Below are positions 8,645 through 15,981 of a DNA stretch of 64,000 bases, in pieces. Under the pieces are notes generated by a model. It was not told the DNA's origin. It saw nothing but the letters and a program-made list of their open reading frames with translations, and did no database searches. The stretch is from DATAUD01 sp035511075. Lineage in GTDB: Bacteria > Verrucomicrobiota > Verrucomicrobiia > Limisphaerales > Palsa-1400. The stretch lies in the NCBI GenBank assembly GCA_035511075.1, contig DATKFW010000132.1, positions 62,001 through 126,000 on the forward strand, given 5' to 3'. Made by a program: the position numbers and the translations under genes. How positions within the stretch are numbered: position 1 is the first letter of the stretch; each line of letters opens with the position of its first letter.

Positions 8645-10024
8645 CTACTCCAGAGCTTCCCTGAGCGCGCGGGAGATTTTCTGGTTCCACTGTTCCAGGA
8701 CGGCGGCATCCGGCCCTTCCAGCAAAAGCCGCACTTTCGGTTCCGTTCCAGAGTAGCGCAGGAACACGCGGCCTCCATGCGGCTTGAGGTCTGATTCCGC
8801 CTGGGCCATGACCTTTGAGACTCCATCCAGCGATTCCAACGGCTTTTTCTCGCGCACGACGATGTTTGTCAACAATTGCGGATACCGCGTCCAGCACCGG
8901 GCCAGTTCCGACAACGGCTTGTTCTGCATTTTCATCACGCGCAAAATTTGGAGCGCCGCGATCAAGCCGTCGCCCGTCGTGCTGTAGTCGCGCACGATGA
9001 TATGCCCGCTTTGCTCGCCGCCGATGTTCAGTTCGTGCTTCAACATGGCCGCCAGCACGTTTTGGTCGCCGACGGCGGTGCGTACGGTTTTGCCTCCGGC
9101 GGCTTCGATGGCGGCGTCGAGGCCCGCGTTGCTCATGACGGTTGTGGCGACCGTGTTCCTGGCCAGGGTGCCGCTGGCCAGCCGTTCCAGAGCGATGATC
9201 GCCAGAATGTCGTCGCCGTCAATGAGCACGCCGTTTTCGTCGCACAACAGGACCCGGTCGGCGTCGCCGTCGTGGGCCATGCCCAAGTGCGCCTTGTTTT
9301 CGCGCACCAAACGGCAAAGATGCTCGGGGTGCATGGAGCCGCAGTCCTTGTTGATGTTGCTTCCGTCGGGCTCGTTGCCATGAACCACCGCCTGCGCTCC
9401 CAACTCGCGCAGAACGCACGGCGTCGATTTATACGCCGCCCCGTGCGCGCAATCCACCACCACGCGCATGCCCTCCAGGGTCAGATGGCGGGGGAAGGAA
9501 CTCTTGGCAAACTCGATGTAACGGCCCAAAGCGTCGTCAATGCGCACGGCCTTGCCGATTTCGCGCGCCGTTGGCCGGATGTTCTCGATCTCGCCGCTGA
9601 ACACCAGGTCTTCGATCTGGTTCTCGATCAGGTCGTCAAGCTTGTAACCATCCGCGTGAAAGAATTTGATGCCGTTATCGTCGTAAGGATTGTGCGATGC
9701 TGTGATCACTATGCCGGCATCCGCGCGCAAGCTACGGGTGACGTAGGCGACGCCGGGCGTCGGCAACGGGCCGATGAACAGGACATCGACCCCCATGGAA
9801 AGAACGCCGGAGGAGAGGGCGTTTTCGAGCATGTAACCGGAAAGGCGGGTGTCCTTGCCGATGACGATTTTATGTTTGCCGCGGCCGCGGGATTCGGATT
9901 CCAGGTTCTTGAAGACGTGGGCGGCGGCCTGGCCCAATTTGAGAGCTGTTTCGGCGGTGACTGGCTCGACATTTGCGGTGCCGCGCACGCCGTCGGTGCC
10001 GAAGATTTTCTTGGTGCGACTCAT
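8645..10024 (-). CDS. glmM: Phosphoglucosamine mutase
   Basis: 459 residues, normal length for GlmM, which converts glucosamine-6-phosphate to glucosamine-1-phosphate for UDP-GlcNAc and cell-wall synthesis. Visible motifs: the N-terminal FGTDGVRG, the active-site phosphoserine loop TASHNP (Ser110), the Mg-binding DGDADR, and the C-terminal phosphate-binding RYSGTEPKVR. The signature distinguishes it from phosphomannomutases with good but not absolute certainty. It is cytoplasmic. The next minus-strand gene downstream is the SGNH/TPR protein. Confidence 0.93.
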   Translation of the reverse strand: MSRTKKIFGTDGVRGTANVEPVTAETALKLGQAAAHVFKNLESESRGRGKHKIVIGKDTRLSGYMLENALSSGVLSMGVDVLFIGPLPTPGVAYVTRSLRADAGIVITASHNPYDDNGIKFFHADGYKLDDLIENQIEDLVFSGEIENIRPTAREIGKAVRIDDALGRYIEFAKSSFPRHLTLEGMRVVVDCAHGAAYKSTPCVLRELGAQAVVHGNEPDGSNINKDCGSMHPEHLCRLVRENKAHLGMAHDGDADRVLLCDENGVLIDGDDILAIIALERLASGTLARNTVATTVMSNAGLDAAIEAAGGKTVRTAVGDQNVLAAMLKHELNIGGEQSGHIIVRDYSTTGDGLIAALQILRVMKMQNKPLSELARCWTRYPQLLTNIVVREKKPLESLDGVSKVMAQAESDLKPHGGRVFLRYSGTEPKVRLLLEGPDAAVLEQWNQKISRALREALE

Positions 10025-10127
10025 CTAAACTTAAAATGAAGACGGCCGCTCAAAATGACAAGGCAACAAATAAAAGCTCGCGGCATTACGCCGCGCACCG
10101 CGCCCCTGGCGAGGCGCTAACGGCGGA

Positions 10128-10346
10128 CTAAGCCAGGACGGCTTTTTTCCCTTTGAGATATTTCTCGATCGTTTTGATGCAGTTGCAGGAATTGGGGACT
10201 CGGACGGCGTTGTGCCTGCCCAATTTGTAATGCACGAGCAATTTTCCGACCATTACCACTTGAAGATTCGCTTCCGCCATGCGCCAGAGTTGACCGGCTT
10301 CCAAAGGTTGTTGACGAATTCGGGGAGGAGAGTTCATTTTCTTCAT
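10128..10346 (-). CDS. Small conserved hypothetical protein
   Basis: 72 residues, MKKMNSPPRIRQQ..., with a regular hydrophobic pattern (LWRMAEANLQVVMVGKLLVH) and a basic C-terminus (KYLKGKKAVLA). Similar short proteins with a 'PPRIRQ-x3-L-x2-GQLW' start are, from memory, common and often multi-copy in Pedosphaera-like Verrucomicrobia; function is unknown. An overlapping frame (10117-10353, minus) is Ser/Arg-rich and looks like a shadow. No Shine-Dalgarno sequence is evident; a second Met three codons in is an alternative start. It lies between the FG-GAP gene and glmM, both on the same strand. Confidence 0.65.
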   Translation of the reverse strand: MKKMNSPPRIRQQPLEAGQLWRMAEANLQVVMVGKLLVHYKLGRHNAVRVPNSCNCIKTIEKYLKGKKAVLA

Positions 10347-10368
10347 GGCCCATGCTGCGCCTTAACGT

Positions 10369-10410
10369 TTGATTAAACCAGCTAAATCGTTGATTAAACC
10401 AACTAAATCG
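10369..10410. repeat. Two tandem copies of a 21-bp unit
   Basis: Two head-to-tail 21-bp copies (10369-10389 and 10390-10410), differing at one base, lie in the 78-base gap between the FG-GAP gene stop and the small hypothetical gene. The unit contains TTGATTAAACCA. It is probably a local tandem duplication; no regulatory role is shown. Confidence 0.7.
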
Positions 10411-10431
10411 CCACCGGGGTAGGCGGCGAGC

Positions 10432-11679
10432 TTATGGCGAACCTGACAGGGCCGCGCGGCCTCTGGGGATTTGCAGCCATACGTCCACTCGGGGTGTTTC
10501 CCAATTGTAGGGCTTATCCAGGATGTCCGGCAAGCCGTCTCCGTTGAGATCGGCCACCCGTGCCTCGTGGAAATCCACACCGGTAGAGAAGATTGTCTCG
10601 CGAAAATCTCCCTTACCGTCGCCGAACAATATCCACGCGGTGGCGTTCGGATTGTCCGGGTCGCTGCGCGTCTCGGTCCATTTGGCCATCTCCGCGGCGA
10701 AAATGTCCAGGTGCCCGTCTCCATCGATGTCCGCCACTTGCAGACTGTGGCCGTGAATCATGTCCCGCTCCAGCAAATTGCGGCCCACCCAATCGCGTGT
10801 GATCTCCGGATTGCCGACGCATTCGTAAAACCGGAGCGGCCCGCTGCCATCGCCCGGCGCAATGACGACCTGAGGATATTTGCCAGGTTTGAATTTCCCC
10901 GCCGCAATGCGTCCGCCCATGGGGCCGATTTGGATGGCATCGAACTTTTTGCCGCCGCGATGCTTGAACCACAAATTACCCGCCAGCAGATCAACCTTCC
11001 CGTCCCCGTCAACATCGCACACGGCCATCCCTTCGGCGTAGTGGAAGGCGGTATTGCGCGATTCCCCGGCATCTCCGGAAAAAATCTGAGTCAGCGGCCA
11101 GAGCCCCGCGTGGCGCGGGTCGGGGGGAATCTCAGCCAGGAAAATCGCCTTGGCGCCCTGATTCCAAAACGCGAGCTGCGGCCTGCCCGTGCCCAGGAAA
11201 TCTCCGACCGCCTGGTCATGATGCTGGGTGGCGCCGCCCTTTTTTATTACGTGCCGTTTCCACGAAACCTGGGGATCAAACCTCGGATACGGATTTTCCC
11301 ACCACCACACTTCATCGCTCTGCCAATCGCCCCCGAAAATGATGTCGGGATGGCCGTCGCCATCGACATCGCAGACCACGCCGCCAGCCTCGATGGTGAG
11401 GAAATTGGATTCAATGACGTAGCGATCCCAACCGCCGGCGCGCCGGCGATACCAAACCAACGCGGGCGCCGTCTGCCGGAAGCTCAATACAAAACCATTG
11501 ACCCCATCGTTGGCCAGATCGGCGACAATGGCGCCGGTCTGCTGAGTGGAGGGCCCGGGCGCTGGCAGGTCCCCCGTGACGCTGGAAAGGTGCTGCCAGC
11601 GCAGTTCCGCCGCGTGCCCCGAAAACACGAGCGCCATCAGCGCCGCCAAAACGCGGCTGAGAAGAGCGGGTCGTTTCAT
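10432..11679 (-). CDS. Secreted FG-GAP/VCBS repeat protein
   Basis: 415 residues from the Met at 11679, chosen because it begins a clean signal peptide (MKRPALLSRVLAALMALVFS ... AELRW); the frame is open a further 31 codons upstream. The mature protein is a predicted integrin-like beta-propeller with at least four Ca-binding loops of type D-x-[DN]-GDG-x2-D (DVDGDGHPD, DVDGDGKVD, DIDGDGHLD, DLNGDGLPD). No catalytic motif is visible, so it is presumably an extracytoplasmic ligand- or glycan-binding protein. It is divergent from the HEPN-like gene with a gap of about 195 bases. Confidence 0.82.
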   Translation of the reverse strand: MKRPALLSRVLAALMALVFSGHAAELRWQHLSSVTGDLPAPGPSTQQTGAIVADLANDGVNGFVLSFRQTAPALVWYRRRAGGWDRYVIESNFLTIEAGGVVCDVDGDGHPDIIFGGDWQSDEVWWWENPYPRFDPQVSWKRHVIKKGGATQHHDQAVGDFLGTGRPQLAFWNQGAKAIFLAEIPPDPRHAGLWPLTQIFSGDAGESRNTAFHYAEGMAVCDVDGDGKVDLLAGNLWFKHRGGKKFDAIQIGPMGGRIAAGKFKPGKYPQVVIAPGDGSGPLRFYECVGNPEITRDWVGRNLLERDMIHGHSLQVADIDGDGHLDIFAAEMAKWTETRSDPDNPNATAWILFGDGKGDFRETIFSTGVDFHEARVADLNGDGLPDILDKPYNWETPRVDVWLQIPRGRAALSGSP

Positions 11680-11873
11680 TGGCGGCGGACGGAAATTCGC
11701 GAGAGCGTTGCCACAGTGGCCGAGGTTACGCCGTTTTAGCAGGGCTTGGAAAGCGAATATCAGTGCGCGCAAAGAGGCGACCTATAGCCGGACGAAATCC
11801 ATCCAACCCGCGCGATAGAAAGTCAGCGTTGCCCTCGAGGGCCGGCGGCATTATCCTGACGGACATTAAACCG

Positions 11874-12683
11874 ATGAGCACAAATCTCGATCGTTTCAAG
11901 AGTGATCTTTCCAAGTTGACCGATCTTGGCAGGGAGATGAATCTGGATTTGCTTTACCGAAACCAGCATTTGCTTCAGCCGGAGGAACGAACATTCGACC
12001 AGTACCAGCAGGGACTGGCGGAAAAGATAAAATTCAGTTTCGAGAGCAATTACCAGCGTTGGTACACGGAAGCGTACGCGGTGCTCAAACAGCTCATTCC
12101 CAATCGGCTCGCGGAGTTCGTCCAACTTTATCTGGGAGACGCCAAGCGCAAGACGATCGACATTATGACCTATCGCATCCACGATTGGCTTAACGGCGTG
12201 AGGTGTGGCGCCGATTCAACCGGAGCGAAACAGTCCAACGAATTCTCCGTCATCGCCCGGCAGTTCCACACGCAACTTAAAATCCTGGCGGCCGCCGAGG
12301 GGCGTTTCGAATCCTCGCTGTTCGACATAACGCAATTGGTTCGCGCGGACTTCCTGGATTCGGAACTTGACGTTGCGCGGGAACTCGCAAAAAGCGGGTT
12401 TCTTCGTGGCGCGGGTGCATTGGCGGGTTTGGTGGCCGCGAAGCATCTCGCGCAAGTTTGCTCGAACCATAATGTCGTCACGCGTAAGGGACACCCTACA
12501 ATTTATGACTTCAGTGATTTGCTCAAGACCGCCGGTGTTTTGGACGTGCCCACGCGGCGGCAGATTCAGAGGCTGGGCGACCTGGACAATCTTTGTAGCC
12601 AGAACAAGAAGCGTGAACCGACCAAGGCGGAGGCCACCGAATTGATTGACGGAACGGACAAGCTCTGCAAGACGCTCTATTGA
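11874..12683 (+). CDS. HEPN-like hypothetical protein with altered R-x4-H motif
   Basis: 269 residues from ATG 11874; the frame is open to 11679, but the upstream part is low-quality and overlaps the divergent promoter region. The protein is all-helical. Its C-terminal 90 residues (GALAGLVAAKHLAQVC ... PTIYDFSDLLKTAGVLDVPTRRQIQ ... NKKREPTKAEATELIDG) resemble, from memory, the HEPN-type domain of proteins found near defence genes, whose signature there reads RNLCDH. Here the corresponding residues are Asp238-NLCS-Gln243, so both the catalytic-type Arg and His are missing. It may be a non-nucleolytic relative, or the alignment may be wrong. It ends two bases before the 66-bp repeat that bounds the tRNA island. 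Confidence 0.7.
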   Translation: MSTNLDRFKSDLSKLTDLGREMNLDLLYRNQHLLQPEERTFDQYQQGLAEKIKFSFESNYQRWYTEAYAVLKQLIPNRLAEFVQLYLGDAKRKTIDIMTYRIHDWLNGVRCGADSTGAKQSNEFSVIARQFHTQLKILAAAEGRFESSLFDITQLVRADFLDSELDVARELAKSGFLRGAGALAGLVAAKHLAQVCSNHNVVTRKGHPTIYDFSDLLKTAGVLDVPTRRQIQRLGDLDNLCSQNKKREPTKAEATELIDGTDKLCKTLY

Positions 12684-12685
12684 TT

Positions 12686-12751
12686 GACGCGCAACCTGTT
12701 GAAGACAAAGTGGCGCCAGCGAATGGAAACGAACCACTGACCTCGGGCTTA
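12686..12751. repeat. Left copy of 66-bp direct repeat (att-like tRNA-Met 3' fragment)
   Basis: Matches 15833-15898 at 58 of 66 positions with no gaps (offset 3147). It contains the 3' half of the tRNA-Met gene (anticodon loop to CCA) plus 25 bases beyond the tRNA end. The last 22 bases are identical. This copy has changes in the acceptor and T arms and lacks a 5' half, so it is not a functional tRNA. The arrangement is that left by site-specific integration into the 3' end of a tRNA gene. Confidence 0.8.
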
Positions 12752-12828
12752 GGCGTGCGGGATCGCCTTAAGCAGCCTCGCCAAGAAGTAATTGAAAAAG
12801 ATATTGACGAGCTGGAAGAGGAATATAT

Positions 12829-12848
12829 CATACCGACCAGTTAGTATG
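12829..12848. promoter_or_regulatory. Candidate TetR operator
   Basis: A 20-bp imperfect palindrome, CATAC-N2-AC-N2-GT-N2-GTATG (7 of 10 base pairs match), overlaps the start codon of the TetR-family gene. Position and size suit autorepression. No full second copy is seen before the DUF899 gene; only a shorter TAC...GTA dyad at 13513-13524. Confidence 0.45.
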
Positions 12849-13475
12849 AAAAATAAAAAGCATATAAAACAGCCGGAAACGACGCGGCGCAACCTGATTG
12901 AGGCGACCACCTCTTTAATATTGAGCCAGGGTTTCAATGCAACCACGGTGGACGAGATTTGCACTGAGGCTGGCGTTACCAAAGGCAGTTTTTTTTATCA
13001 TTTCGAGAACAAAAACGACATCGGGCAAGCCGTCGTGAAAGCATGGGGCGAGTTAGGCCAATCGCTGTACTGCGAGGCGTGGAAACAACCGGGCGAGCCG
13101 TTGGAGGAAATTCATCGGCTGTTCGATATCATGGACGGTTTTACCAGAGGGCCCGAGCCATGTGTCTGTCTTGTGGGGATGCTAACGCAGGAACTGGCGG
13201 GCGAGCATCCGGGCTTTCGCGCCGCCTGTGCGCGCGAACTGGACACCTGGACGGAAATGCTTCGGACGCGCCTGGAGGCGGCAAAACAGCAGTTGAAACC
13301 CGCCGCCGATTTCGATCCCGCCGAAGTCGCATGGTTTCTCAATAGTCTCTGGCAAGGTTCCGCTCTGGTCGGCAAGGCGAGGCAATCGCCGGATTTGATT
13401 CGGACCAATTTGAGGCTGGTCAGGAATTATGTGGACTCACTTTTTGCGAATCCGCAAAAGCCCGTTTCTCAATAG
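12846..13475 (+). CDS. TetR/AcrR-family transcription regulator
   Basis: 209 residues from ATG 12846; a further in-frame Met at 12792 would add 18 unlikely residues. Residues about 10-60 form the TetR helix-turn-helix (RRNLIEATTSLILSQGFNATTVDEICTEAGVTKGSFFYHFENK), followed by the helical ligand and dimer domain, which has a late 'FLNSLWQGSALVGKARQSPDLI' stretch like the AcrR/NemR group. It probably represses itself and the downstream DUF899-MFS genes (73-base gap), responding to a small toxic molecule. It is the first gene of the tRNA island. Confidence 0.9.
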   Translation: MKNKKHIKQPETTRRNLIEATTSLILSQGFNATTVDEICTEAGVTKGSFFYHFENKNDIGQAVVKAWGELGQSLYCEAWKQPGEPLEEIHRLFDIMDGFTRGPEPCVCLVGMLTQELAGEHPGFRAACARELDTWTEMLRTRLEAAKQQLKPAADFDPAEVAWFLNSLWQGSALVGKARQSPDLIRTNLRLVRNYVDSLFANPQKPVSQ

Positions 13476-13547
13476 CAAAAAACCAGCCAGACACAACGAA
13501 CACACAGTCCAATACATATAAGTACCCAATAGAAAGGAGAAGGAACT

Positions 13548-14363
13548 ATGATTAAACATAAGACTGGAACTCGTGAAGAGTGGCTTGTGGCCCGGCAAGA
13601 GCTGCTCAAGGCCGAAAAGGAACTGACGCGGCGCGGCGACGAGTTGGCGCGGCGGCGGCAGGAACTGCCTTGGGTCAGTATCACCAAGGAATACCGTTTC
13701 GAGACGGATGAAGGGGAGGCGTCCCTCGCTGATCTCTTTCGAGGACGCTCGCAACTCGTCGTTTACCACTTCATGTTTGGGCCCGCCTACACCGCCGGTT
13801 GTCCGGCCTGCTCGGCGACGGCCGACAGCTTCAACGGCGTTCTCCCGCACCTCGAGGCCCGGGACGTGACGATGATTTGCATCTCACGCGCGCCGCTTGA
13901 GAAACTGGTCGCTTACCGCCGACGGATGGGCTGGAGCTTCAACTGGGCGTCCACCTACGAAACCGATTTCAACTTCGACTTCGGAGTATCCGCCGCCGAG
14001 CCGCCGAACGAGGTCACGTCGCAGCTCGAGTCCAACGAGGTTGCGGCGTTTCGGCTGCTGCGTGACAAGCAGTTCCGCGACAATCTGCCGCCGGTCGTAG
14101 CCCAGAACGCCAGCGCGTCCGGCACGGATGTCGCCGGCTATTTCTCCGAGGGGCACGGCTTCAGCGTGTTCGCGCGCGAGGGCGACAGCGTTTACCACTG
14201 CTACTCCACGTATACCCGTGGCGCGGAGTTCCTGATGGGCTACTACGCGATCCTCGACCGCACGCCGAAGGGCCGCGACGAGGACGGCCCGATGGGGACG
14301 TGGCTACGGCGACACGATGAATACGGGGCAAATGGCCAAAAAGCCCGTTCGTGTTGCCATTGA
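13548..14363 (+). CDS. DUF899 family thioredoxin-like protein
   Basis: 271 residues preceded by a strong Shine-Dalgarno sequence (AAGGAGAAGG, 7 bases before ATG). The N-terminus (EEWLVARQELLKAEKELTR) and the segment HFMFGPAYTAGCPACSATAD are characteristic of DUF899, a thioredoxin-fold family; the CPAC pair could be redox-active. A later stretch (FNWASTYETDFNFDFGV, GHGFSVFAREGD, YHCYSTYTRG) is also family-typical. The biochemical role is unknown; members often sit with TetR regulators and drug or stress genes, as here. It lies between the TetR regulator and the MFS exporter of the island, probably in one operon. Confidence 0.88.
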   Translation: MIKHKTGTREEWLVARQELLKAEKELTRRGDELARRRQELPWVSITKEYRFETDEGEASLADLFRGRSQLVVYHFMFGPAYTAGCPACSATADSFNGVLPHLEARDVTMICISRAPLEKLVAYRRRMGWSFNWASTYETDFNFDFGVSAAEPPNEVTSQLESNEVAAFRLLRDKQFRDNLPPVVAQNASASGTDVAGYFSEGHGFSVFAREGDSVYHCYSTYTRGAEFLMGYYAILDRTPKGRDEDGPMGTWLRRHDEYGANGQKARSCCH

Positions 14364-14377
14364 GGGAAGGAGAACGC

Positions 14378-14458
14378 ATGAACACTCGCCACTGTTGCCA
14401 AATCAGTTTTGCCTGGCTTGACGAGAGCCGGTTGGTTCGGGTGAAAAATGACAAATAA
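14378..14458 (+). CDS. Possible 26-residue leader ORF before the MFS gene
   Basis: ATG at 14378 follows a good Shine-Dalgarno sequence (GGGAAGGAGAACGC) and reads 26 codons (MNTRHCCQISFAWLDESRLV...) to TAA 14456-14458, overlapping the first 11 bases of the MFS gene. The MFS start itself lacks a clear ribosome site, so translation of this ORF may couple ribosomes to it. It could equally be a remnant of a longer gene. Confidence 0.35.
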   Translation: MNTRHCCQISFAWLDESRLVRVKNDK

Positions 14459-15791
14459 ACCGGATCAAGAGATGACCGACGCCGACCGCAACTGGCGTCG
14501 GTTCGTTCTCTTTCGCGTTCTCTTCAATTCGCGGTTTTATTATCCGGTCCTTGCCGTTCTGTTCCTTGACCTGGGCGTCTCAGCGACCGAATACACGTTG
14601 CTTAATTTTGCCTGGGCGCTCGCGATTGTTTTTACTGATTTACCCGCCGGCGTTTTAGCTGACCGAATCGGTCGCAAGCCCCTCGTGGCCGCAGCCGCGG
14701 TTTTCATGGTGCTGGAGATGATTTTGCTTTGTGTGGCTCCTCTTCACGGGGGCATCGTTCTTCTCCTTTGCTGTCTGGCCAATCGCATTCTGAGCGGCAT
14801 GGCCGAGGGTATGGCAAGTGGCGCGGACGAAGCGCTTGTCTTCGACTCACTCGCGGAACGGGACAGGTCCGGCGAGTGGCCCGAAGTTTTGGCTCAGGTC
14901 ATGCGCTGGCAGGGCGTGGGCATGGTCATCGCCATGCTCGTCGGTGGAGCCATTTACGACCCCGCATTTGTCGGTCGTCTTTGTTCAGCCTTCGGGTGGA
15001 GTCACTCGTTTACCCAAGGCACAACACTTCGTTTTCCGATTTATCTCAATCTTATCACGGCTCTTCTGACCCTTTCCGTTGTGCTCGGTCTGCGAGAACC
15101 CAAGGTGCGCAGTCCCCATGTCGCGCCTGATGCCAAGGACGCGGCTGGGCCGGAAGCCACAGCTTGGCGCCTTGTCGCCAGCGCCGGAACCTGGATCGTG
15201 AAAACCCCGGTGGCACTCTTTGTGATCACGGCTGGTGTCATGATCGACAGTGTCGTCCGGCTTTTCCTGACCTTCTCCAGCTCTTACTTCCGCCTCATCG
15301 ATATTCCGGAAGCGACCTTCGGCGTCATCGGGGCGACGATGGGAGGGCTTGGCCTGGCAGTATCCCCCCTGGCCCGGCGCATGGTGGCGAACAATTCGGT
15401 GGCGCGAAATTTCGGCCTCATTGCCGTGACCGTCCTGGCAGGGTTGATCGGCGTGAGCTGTCGATGGCCGTACTGGGGCGTACTTTTTATCGTGCCGTTG
15501 GCCGGAGCCATGATGGCGCTCGGCTATATCGTCTCCTACTACCTCAACGCCGTTGTCGGTTCAAGCCAACGCGCCACTGTTCTTTCCTTCAAGGGCGTCG
15601 CCTTCAATCTTGGCTATGGGTTCATCAGTCTCATCTTTGCCCTGGTGCTTAAGGCCGCGAGGGGCGGCGGCAGCACCGGCGATGCATTGGAACGTGGTCT
15701 TGTATTCCTGCCACTCTGGGTTGTTTGCGGCAGCGTCATCTGTGGATTTATTTTTTGGCGACAGCAAAAATTTCTGCGCGTCCGACTGTGA
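14448..15791 (+). CDS. Major facilitator superfamily transporter
   Basis: 447 residues with about 12 hydrophobic segments. The signature between helices 2 and 3 (GVLADRIGRKPLVAAA) is the MFS motif A, and a charged central loop (residues about 215-240, AREPKVRSPH-like) separates the two halves. The substrate is unknown; the setting beside a TetR regulator and DUF899 suggests efflux of a toxic compound. The acidic-Arg start (DRNWRRFVLFRVLFNSRFYYPVLAVLF) resembles the MFS subgroup found with TetR regulators in Proteobacteria. It is the last gene of the island before the tRNA. Confidence 0.9.
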   Translation: MTNKPDQEMTDADRNWRRFVLFRVLFNSRFYYPVLAVLFLDLGVSATEYTLLNFAWALAIVFTDLPAGVLADRIGRKPLVAAAAVFMVLEMILLCVAPLHGGIVLLLCCLANRILSGMAEGMASGADEALVFDSLAERDRSGEWPEVLAQVMRWQGVGMVIAMLVGGAIYDPAFVGRLCSAFGWSHSFTQGTTLRFPIYLNLITALLTLSVVLGLREPKVRSPHVAPDAKDAAGPEATAWRLVASAGTWIVKTPVALFVITAGVMIDSVVRLFLTFSSSYFRLIDIPEATFGVIGATMGGLGLAVSPLARRMVANNSVARNFGLIAVTVLAGLIGVSCRWPYWGVLFIVPLAGAMMALGYIVSYYLNAVVGSSQRATVLSFKGVAFNLGYGFISLIFALVLKAARGGGSTGDALERGLVFLPLWVVCGSVICGFIFWRQQKFLRVRL

Positions 15792-15832
15792 ATTGATATG
15801 TCACCTTTCCCACCAAATGTCACTTACCTGGC

Positions 15833-15898
15833 GACGCGTATCCTCTTGAAAATAAAGTGGTGCCAGCGAGTGGAATCGAACCACTGACCTCGGGCTTA
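15833..15898. repeat. Right copy of 66-bp direct repeat, inside and beyond the tRNA-Met 3' half
   Basis: Partner of 12686-12751 (58/66 identical). It covers the tRNA from the anticodon loop to CCA and 25 bases beyond the 3' end, the expected extent of a crossover region used by tRNA-targeting tyrosine recombinases. Confidence 0.8.
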
Positions 15899-15934
15899 TG
15901 AGTCCCACGCTCTAACCAACTGAGCTACGCTGGC
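15858..15934 (-). tRNA. tRNA-Met (CAU anticodon)
   Basis: 77 bases including an encoded CCA. The 7-bp acceptor stem pairs GCCAGCG with CGCUGGC; the D arm reads GCTCAGTTGGTTAGAGC; the anticodon loop is CTCATAA; the T arm is AGTGG-TTCGATT-CCACT. The anticodon stem has four pairs and an A-G at its base next to the loop. The CAU anticodon with this D arm fits elongator Met; an Ile2 tRNA with modified C34 cannot be excluded. Confidence 0.93.
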
Positions 15935-15940
15935 GTCGAT

Positions 15941-15973
15941 GCTATATTTCACGGAGTTTCGCTCCGGTGTCAA
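15941..15973 (-). promoter_or_regulatory. Possible tRNA-Met promoter
   Basis: On the minus strand a perfect TTGACA (15968-15973) lies upstream of TATAGC (15941-15946), which ends six bases before the tRNA. The 21-base spacer is longer than ideal; a weaker AAATAT hexamer gives 18. A small hairpin (CGGAG-CGAAA-CTCCG) sits in the spacer. Confidence 0.3.
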
Positions 15974-15981
15974 ATTTGATT

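Larger units (their letters stand above)
12752..15857. mobile_element. Candidate 3.1-kb genomic island in tRNA-Met
   Basis: The interval between the decayed tRNA 3' fragment and the intact tRNA-Met carries only a TetR regulator, a DUF899 gene, a 26-codon ORF and an MFS transporter, all on the plus strand. No integrase, transposase or plasmid gene is present, so the element is either a degraded remnant or was mobilised in trans. An alternative is decay of a duplicated tRNA gene with the genes inserted by other means. Confidence 0.6.

Noticed and set aside
14818..15652. Several alternative frames in the MFS gene
   Set aside because: The MFS frame has 12 hydrophobic helices and motif A; the others are shadows.
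15951..15965. Hairpin between tRNA-Met and pyrD as a pyrD terminator
   Set aside because: Only a 5-bp stem and no T-run; it lies where the tRNA promoter spacer would be.
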